Below, in pieces: positions 5,801 to 8,750 of a stretch of DNA of 8,750 nt. The translations under genes and the position numbers were made by a program. This stretch comes from Flavobacteriaceae bacterium (GTDB lineage: Bacteria > Bacteroidota > Bacteroidia > Flavobacteriales > Flavobacteriaceae): positions 22,110 to 30,859 of the forward strand of contig NZHJ01000021.1 in the NCBI GenBank assembly GCA_002691265.1, read 5' to 3'. The first letter of the stretch is position 1; each line of letters starts with the position of its first letter. Under the pieces are notes generated by a model, which worked only from the letters and a program-made list of their open reading frames with translations, was not told the DNA's origin and did not search any database.

Positions 5801-5981
5801 AATTATAATTTATTCTTTTTCAGCAATTTATTTCAGCTCATGATCGAATGATATAAATTTAATTAGTCATGTTGACTCATTTGTAGAATTTGATGAAAAA
5901 AATAATATAAACTCTATGACTGACAAAAAAAACCGCCCAGTGGGCGGTTTTTTAAATTATTTCAATTTTTCTTTTTATTAA
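5790..5981 (+). pseudogene. lipoprotein-like frame with TGA at the lipobox cysteine
   Basis: An ATG at 5790-5792, inside the last codons of the alpha/beta hydrolase, opens a frame reading MKIKIIIYSFSAIYFSS and then TGA (5841-5843). The 17 residues look like a lipoprotein signal peptide, and the TGA stands where the lipobox cysteine (TGT or TGC) should be (FSS-C). In the same frame the sequence continues without a stop as SNDINLISHVDSFVEFDEKN and NINSMTD, a hydrophilic, coding-like stretch. From 5925 on it runs through the terminator, so its true end is unclear and the annotated end is only the next stop codon. I infer a recently inactivated or eroding small lipoprotein gene that was translationally coupled to the hydrolase. 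A sequencing error at one base, or chance, remains possible. Confidence 0.4.
5927..5953. terminator. strong bidirectional rho-independent terminator
   Basis: AAAAAACCGCCC and GGGCGGTTTTTT pair perfectly around the three-base loop AGT, giving six GC pairs flanked by A and T runs on both sides. It can stop both the plus-strand hydrolase operon and the minus-strand OMP gene, which ends at 5978. It is the clearest terminator in the window. Confidence 0.92.
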
Positions 5982-6541
5982 AGTTTAAAGAAAATTGCTA
6001 GAGATGGTGTAGCGCTCATATTAGCGATTTCACCTTCCCAACCAAACATCATAGAAGAATCATCTCCTTGTTTTACATACTGAAGTATGTTTGCTAATTG
6101 GAAGTTAATGATGATGTTTTCACTCATAAAGTAATTCATACCTATACCAGAACCTAATCTAGTCTGAGCGTCATCAAAGCTATCTCCGCTTGTAGTACCA
6201 AATCCTACAGCCCACCAAACTTTGGTTTTATCACCTAAGTCCATAAAGTAGTTGTAATAACCAATACCGAAATCTGTATTAGAAACTTTAGTTCCGTCAA
6301 CATCAGTACTCATAAGCCCTAAAGACAAACCAATCATTGAGTTATCGTTTAAAAAATAACCCGCTGATGGAGCGATAGTGTTCATTTTAGTTTCAACACC
6401 ACCCATGTCCATAGAACCGAATGTTACTCCACCACCAAGTACCCAGTCACCAGCTTCGTAACCGTAGCTAACATCATCCTGTGCGTTGATAGTAGAAATT
6501 CCAAAAAATAATACCGTAATAAAAAGTAATAATTTTTTCAT
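5978..6541 (-). CDS. outer-membrane beta-barrel protein (OmpA-like small porin fold)
   Basis: This 187-aa protein starts with a typical flavobacterial signal peptide (MKKLLLFITVLFFGISTINA, cleavage before QDD). The mature chain of about 167 residues alternates glycine- and aromatic-rich strands with polar turns: WVLGGGVTFGSMDMGG (33-48), SAGYFLNDNSMIGLSLGL (59-76), DFGIGYYNYFM (90-100), VWWAVGFGTTSG (108-119), RLGSGIGMNYFM (128-139) and PSLAIFFKL at the end. This matches an eight-stranded barrel of the OMP_b-brl class. Function beyond membrane structure is unknown. The chain ends in FFKL rather than the usual terminal Phe. It is preceded by a consensus promoter and followed by a strong terminator, so it is an independent and probably well-expressed unit; its codons look richer in G and C than those of its neighbours. 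Confidence 0.85.
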   Translation of the reverse strand: MKKLLLFITVLFFGISTINAQDDVSYGYEAGDWVLGGGVTFGSMDMGGVETKMNTIAPSAGYFLNDNSMIGLSLGLMSTDVDGTKVSNTDFGIGYYNYFMDLGDKTKVWWAVGFGTTSGDSFDDAQTRLGSGIGMNYFMSENIIINFQLANILQYVKQGDDSSMMFGWEGEIANMSATPSLAIFFKL

Positions 6542-6569
6542 TTTAAATCAATTTTTAGTTAATATGAAG

Positions 6570-6607
6570 CAAATATACGAAATTATTTAAAAAACAACTT
6601 TTTTTTT
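6570..6607 (-). promoter_or_regulatory. consensus flavobacterial promoter of the OMP gene, with A-tract
   Basis: On the minus strand TTG (6597-6595) is followed after 17 nt by TATATTTG (6577-6570), a perfect TAnnTTTG box. A run of nine A residues (6607-6599) sits just upstream of the TTG, as an UP-like element would. A start near 6563 leaves a leader of about 20 nt before the ATG at 6541. Confidence 0.8.
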
Positions 6608-6700
6608 GCGATATCAGTAATTTTTACCCCCTTTTTTTATTAAATTCCTATTCATTAAGCTATGATTTACAATGATTTAAGAAAAAATGATGAAATTCAT

Positions 6701-6708
6701 TAAATTTG
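6701..6708 (+). promoter_or_regulatory. -7 promoter box of the Bax inhibitor-like gene
   Basis: TAAATTTG is a perfect TAnnTTTG box 19 nt before the ATG at 6728. No TTG lies 17-23 nt upstream; the nearest substitute is TTA at 6677-6679. The promoter is therefore half-consensus and may need an activator or be weak. Confidence 0.5.
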
Positions 6709-6727
6709 ACTAAAAATTAGCTAAAAA

Positions 6728-7480
6728 ATGATAAATAAACACTTGTCTTACAGAACATCTAATCCTGCATTAAATTCAAATACATTTAAAACTGTAGTAA
6801 AAAATGACTCCCTACACCTGAATGAAACTATGACAATCAGAGGTACTGTAGATAAAACAGCATTAGCATTGTGTATGTTAGTAATTTCTGGTTATTACAG
6901 TTTTTCACAGGCAAACTTAACCTTGATGGCATTAGCAGGAGTTATAGGTTTATTCTTATTTCTTACATTAATTTTCAAAAAATCTTGGGCCCCATTCATT
7001 GTCCCTCTGTATTCTATCTCACAGGGTTTTGTGGTTGGGGGTATTTCATACTACTATAATTCCCAGTACGATGGAATTGTATTACAGGCAGTTTTATTGA
7101 CAATACTTGTATTATTTTCAATGCTATTTGCTTACAGGTCTAAAATAATAAAGCCCTCTAAAAATTTTAAATTGGCTATTTTTTCGTCTATTATGGCAAT
7201 ATTTTTAATATATGTCATTGGCTTCTTTATGGGACTTTTTGGAACTGGTCTTTCAATATTAGATCCGAGAAATTCATCTCTTGCTAGTATTGGATTTTCA
7301 GTTTTTGTAGTTGCAATTGGTGCATTTAGTCTTGTTATTGACTTTGACTTTATTGAAGAAGGAGCGGAAAAGGGAGCTCCAAAATATATGGAGTGGTATG
7401 GTGCTTTTGGTCTACTTGTAACTTTAATATGGTTATATGTTGAGATATTAAGGTTAATTGCTAAACTTAGAAACAGGTAA
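6728..7480 (+). CDS. Bax inhibitor-1/YccA-like membrane protein
   Basis: This 250-aa integral membrane protein has a polar N-terminal tail of about 40 residues and seven hydrophobic segments (roughly 43-58, 64-82, 88-108, 118-135, 147-170, 184-204 and 224-243). It fits the Bax inhibitor-1/YccA-like branch: MTIRGTVDKTALAL (35-48), SWAPFIVPLYSISQGFVVGG (86-105), LDPRNSSLASIGFSVFVV (178-195) and the C-terminal LVIDFDFIEEGAEKGAPKYM (202-221) followed by EWYGAFGLLVTLIWLYVEIL. In the characterised BI-1 relative YetJ, an aspartate pair gates a pH-sensitive Ca2+ leak; D205 and D207 are the natural candidates here, by analogy only. It acts in the inner membrane. It diverges from the OMP gene and its stop directly abuts the stop of the convergent DUF3078 gene. 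Confidence 0.88.
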   Translation: MINKHLSYRTSNPALNSNTFKTVVKNDSLHLNETMTIRGTVDKTALALCMLVISGYYSFSQANLTLMALAGVIGLFLFLTLIFKKSWAPFIVPLYSISQGFVVGGISYYYNSQYDGIVLQAVLLTILVLFSMLFAYRSKIIKPSKNFKLAIFSSIMAIFLIYVIGFFMGLFGTGLSILDPRNSSLASIGFSVFVVAIGAFSLVIDFDFIEEGAEKGAPKYMEWYGAFGLLVTLIWLYVEILRLIAKLRNR

Positions 7481-8386
7481 TCAGATCACATTTGGGATTT
7501 CCATTATATCAATTACAAATGCAAGCCCAAACACTTCTCTAACCTGTATCTTTTTTATAGCATTATCATCGTAAATGCATTGTATAATTAGAGTTGTAGA
7601 CAAGTAATCATTAATTTTCATGAAAGCTGAGAGAGTATAGTCAACATCGACATTATCTGCCTTGTATAGGTAATCAGAATAGAGATTAACTCTTTGTTCC
7701 AACATTATATTTTCGACTAGCTCAAATTTGTAGAACGCACTAATTGATGCACCAAGTTCAAACCTGGAATTTTGACCCCTAGGAATACCAAAATATTCTT
7801 CACCTTCATTTAAATCATTGGTGAATTTCTTACTTGCTAAAATTAATCTTCCAGTCACTGGCGCAAAATTCACCCAAAGAGAATTACTTTCCTTCCAATA
7901 AACACCAACTCCCAGTTGAATATATGCTGGTGAGAATATTCTTGTTTTTTCTGTTCTGATTTCATCCCCGTTTTCATTTGTTGAGTATTTAAACCCCTTT
8001 GCAAATTGTGTTTTGAAGTTTAAAAAGCTTGAAAAGCTAAATTTTTCAATAAACTTTTTCCCCATAACAGAGTTTATTTCTATCCTGTCATCTATTTTTT
8101 TAAAAAATTTACTATCACTATTCTTATTTACTCCAAATGAACCAATCATTTTTGTATCCCATGACCATCCATTTTTAGAGTAATTTAGATTATAATCAAC
8201 GGAGAGCGTGCCCGCAACGCTATTTTCACCACCAGAAACCCAGTTACTAAAAGCTGTCTGATTTATTAAAAAACTTGTTTTACCTGATTTTTGCCAACCG
8301 TCAACTTTTGTTGAATCAGCAATCTTTTCCTGAGAAAAGATGTTTAAATTAAGAGCTAACAAGATTGCAATCGAAATCTTTTTCAC
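7481..8386 (-). CDS. DUF3078 domain-containing outer-membrane protein
   Basis: This 301-aa protein has a signal peptide (MKKISIAILLALNLNIFSQ) and the characteristic DUF3078 opening: W31, then LINQTAFSNWVSGGENSVAG (40-59), followed by a series of amphipathic strands such as LSVDYNLNYSKNGWSWDTKM (61-80) and FGVNKNSD. The family is common in Bacteroidota and predicted to form an outer-membrane beta-barrel; no substrate or partner is known. The C-terminus reads KKIQVREVFGLAFVIDIMEI and stops shortly after in NVI. Relatives known to me end near a terminal aromatic residue, so the last 10 or so residues look like an extension. The start is supported by the signal peptide. No consensus promoter is obvious upstream; TAAGTTTC at 8403-8410 is a near -7 match without a TTG. 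Confidence 0.85.
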   Translation of the reverse strand: MKKISIAILLALNLNIFSQEKIADSTKVDGWQKSGKTSFLINQTAFSNWVSGGENSVAGTLSVDYNLNYSKNGWSWDTKMIGSFGVNKNSDSKFFKKIDDRIEINSVMGKKFIEKFSFSSFLNFKTQFAKGFKYSTNENGDEIRTEKTRIFSPAYIQLGVGVYWKESNSLWVNFAPVTGRLILASKKFTNDLNEGEEYFGIPRGQNSRFELGASISAFYKFELVENIMLEQRVNLYSDYLYKADNVDVDYTLSAFMKINDYLSTTLIIQCIYDDNAIKKIQVREVFGLAFVIDIMEIPNVI

Positions 8387-8536
8387 ATGATGAAATTAAT
8401 ATGAAACTTAAAATTATAAATTATTCATTTTTCTGTAAAATTTAGAATATAATTTTTCTGAAACTATTTTGATCTTAGGCCAAATGAACAAAAAATAATC
8501 AGAATCATAAGAGATAAATTTCATTCAATAAACTTT

Positions 8537-8750
8537 TTAAAGAAAGCCTGAATTTTTTAAGCTTATACGATACTTACTAATTGTTTGCAGAAAATCATAA
8601 AAAGCCATCGGAGTTTTGATATTATTCAATGAAATTTTGGTTAAGTCAACGCCTAAAAAAATTAATTTATTTTTGATTACTTGTATTAATTCGCTGGCAG
8701 CAAAACGATTTACAATTTCATTTTCATACTTCTCTATATTTTCCTGTAAA
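8537..8750 (-). CDS. 3' end of an unrecognised gene (partial)
   Basis: From the right edge an uninterrupted minus-strand frame of 70 codons runs to TAA at 8537-8539; the start lies outside the window. The visible C-terminal part is soluble and looks mostly helical: ENIEKYENEIVNRFAASELI, then a more hydrophobic NKLIFLGVDLTKISLNNI, and MAFYDFLQTISKYRI before the end in NSGFL. Composition and absence of stops indicate a real gene. I do not recognise the family. It lies 150 bp upstream of the DUF3078 gene on the same strand; that gap contains no clear terminator or promoter. Confidence 0.65.
   Translation of the reverse strand, partial: LQENIEKYENEIVNRFAASELIQVIKNKLIFLGVDLTKISLNNIKTPMAFYDFLQTISKYRISLKNSGFL

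Noticed and set aside
5841..5843. TGA read as selenocysteine
   Set aside because: No stable hairpin of SECIS type follows closely, the residue would sit at a lipobox rather than a redox site, and selenoproteins are rare in this group. A nonsense mutation is simpler.
6871..7059. 62-codon plus-strand open frame inside the Bax inhibitor-like gene
   Set aside because: It is out of register with a well-supported membrane protein; its hydrophobicity is a shadow of the membrane helices in the true frame.
8387..8536. Possible small gene or regulatory RNA between the DUF3078 gene and the partial gene
   Set aside because: Only short frames, AT-rich sequence and no convincing hairpin or promoter pair were seen.

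Overview
The window is AT-rich, uses AGA and TTA codons heavily, lacks Shine-Dalgarno sequences before most starts, carries Bacteroidota-type promoters (TTG, 17-23 nt, TAnnTTTG) and encodes families typical of that phylum (DUF6428, DUF3078, YdjM-like hydrolase, OMP beta-barrels with short 'FSQ'/'NAQ' signal peptides). The source is most probably a member of the Flavobacteriia, chromosomal. No transposase, integrase, CRISPR array, phage gene, rRNA or tRNA was seen.

Positions 1-2820 look like an accessory, rearranged stretch. A DUF6428 gene (a family usually found in arsenic-resistance operons) stands alone before a bidirectional terminator. It is followed by two minus-strand genes, a secreted protein of unknown function and a hemolysin III/PAQR membrane protein. 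Then comes a plus-strand pair of very small genes: a 54-aa membrane protein and a 57-aa secreted protein that appears cut short. A 51-bp promoter-like segment just upstream of the DUF6428 gene recurs at 2246-2296, upstream of the small-gene pair (44 of 51 bases identical). Short look-alike C-terminal peptide remnants lie on both sides of the secreted-protein gene.

Positions 2647-5800 are ordinary housekeeping and accessory metabolism. A YdjM-like membrane hydrolase is read leftward, probably followed by an unlisted 54-aa two-helix membrane protein. Diverging from it, sixA-like phosphohistidine phosphatase, a DoxX-like membrane protein and a secreted alpha/beta hydrolase run rightward with short gaps and may form one operon. 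Overlapping the end of the hydrolase is a frame that reads like a small lipoprotein in which a TGA stop replaces the lipobox cysteine codon.

Positions 5920-8750 hold a strong bidirectional terminator, an outer-membrane beta-barrel gene with a consensus flavobacterial promoter, a Bax inhibitor-1/YccA-like membrane protein, and a DUF3078 outer-membrane protein whose stop codon directly abuts that of the Bax inhibitor gene. The 3' end of an unrecognised gene enters from the right edge on the minus strand.

No complete new defence or mobile system is visible. The items most worth a second look are the duplicated promoter segment, the lipobox TGA, the small two-helix ORF behind the YdjM-like gene, and the truncated secreted protein.
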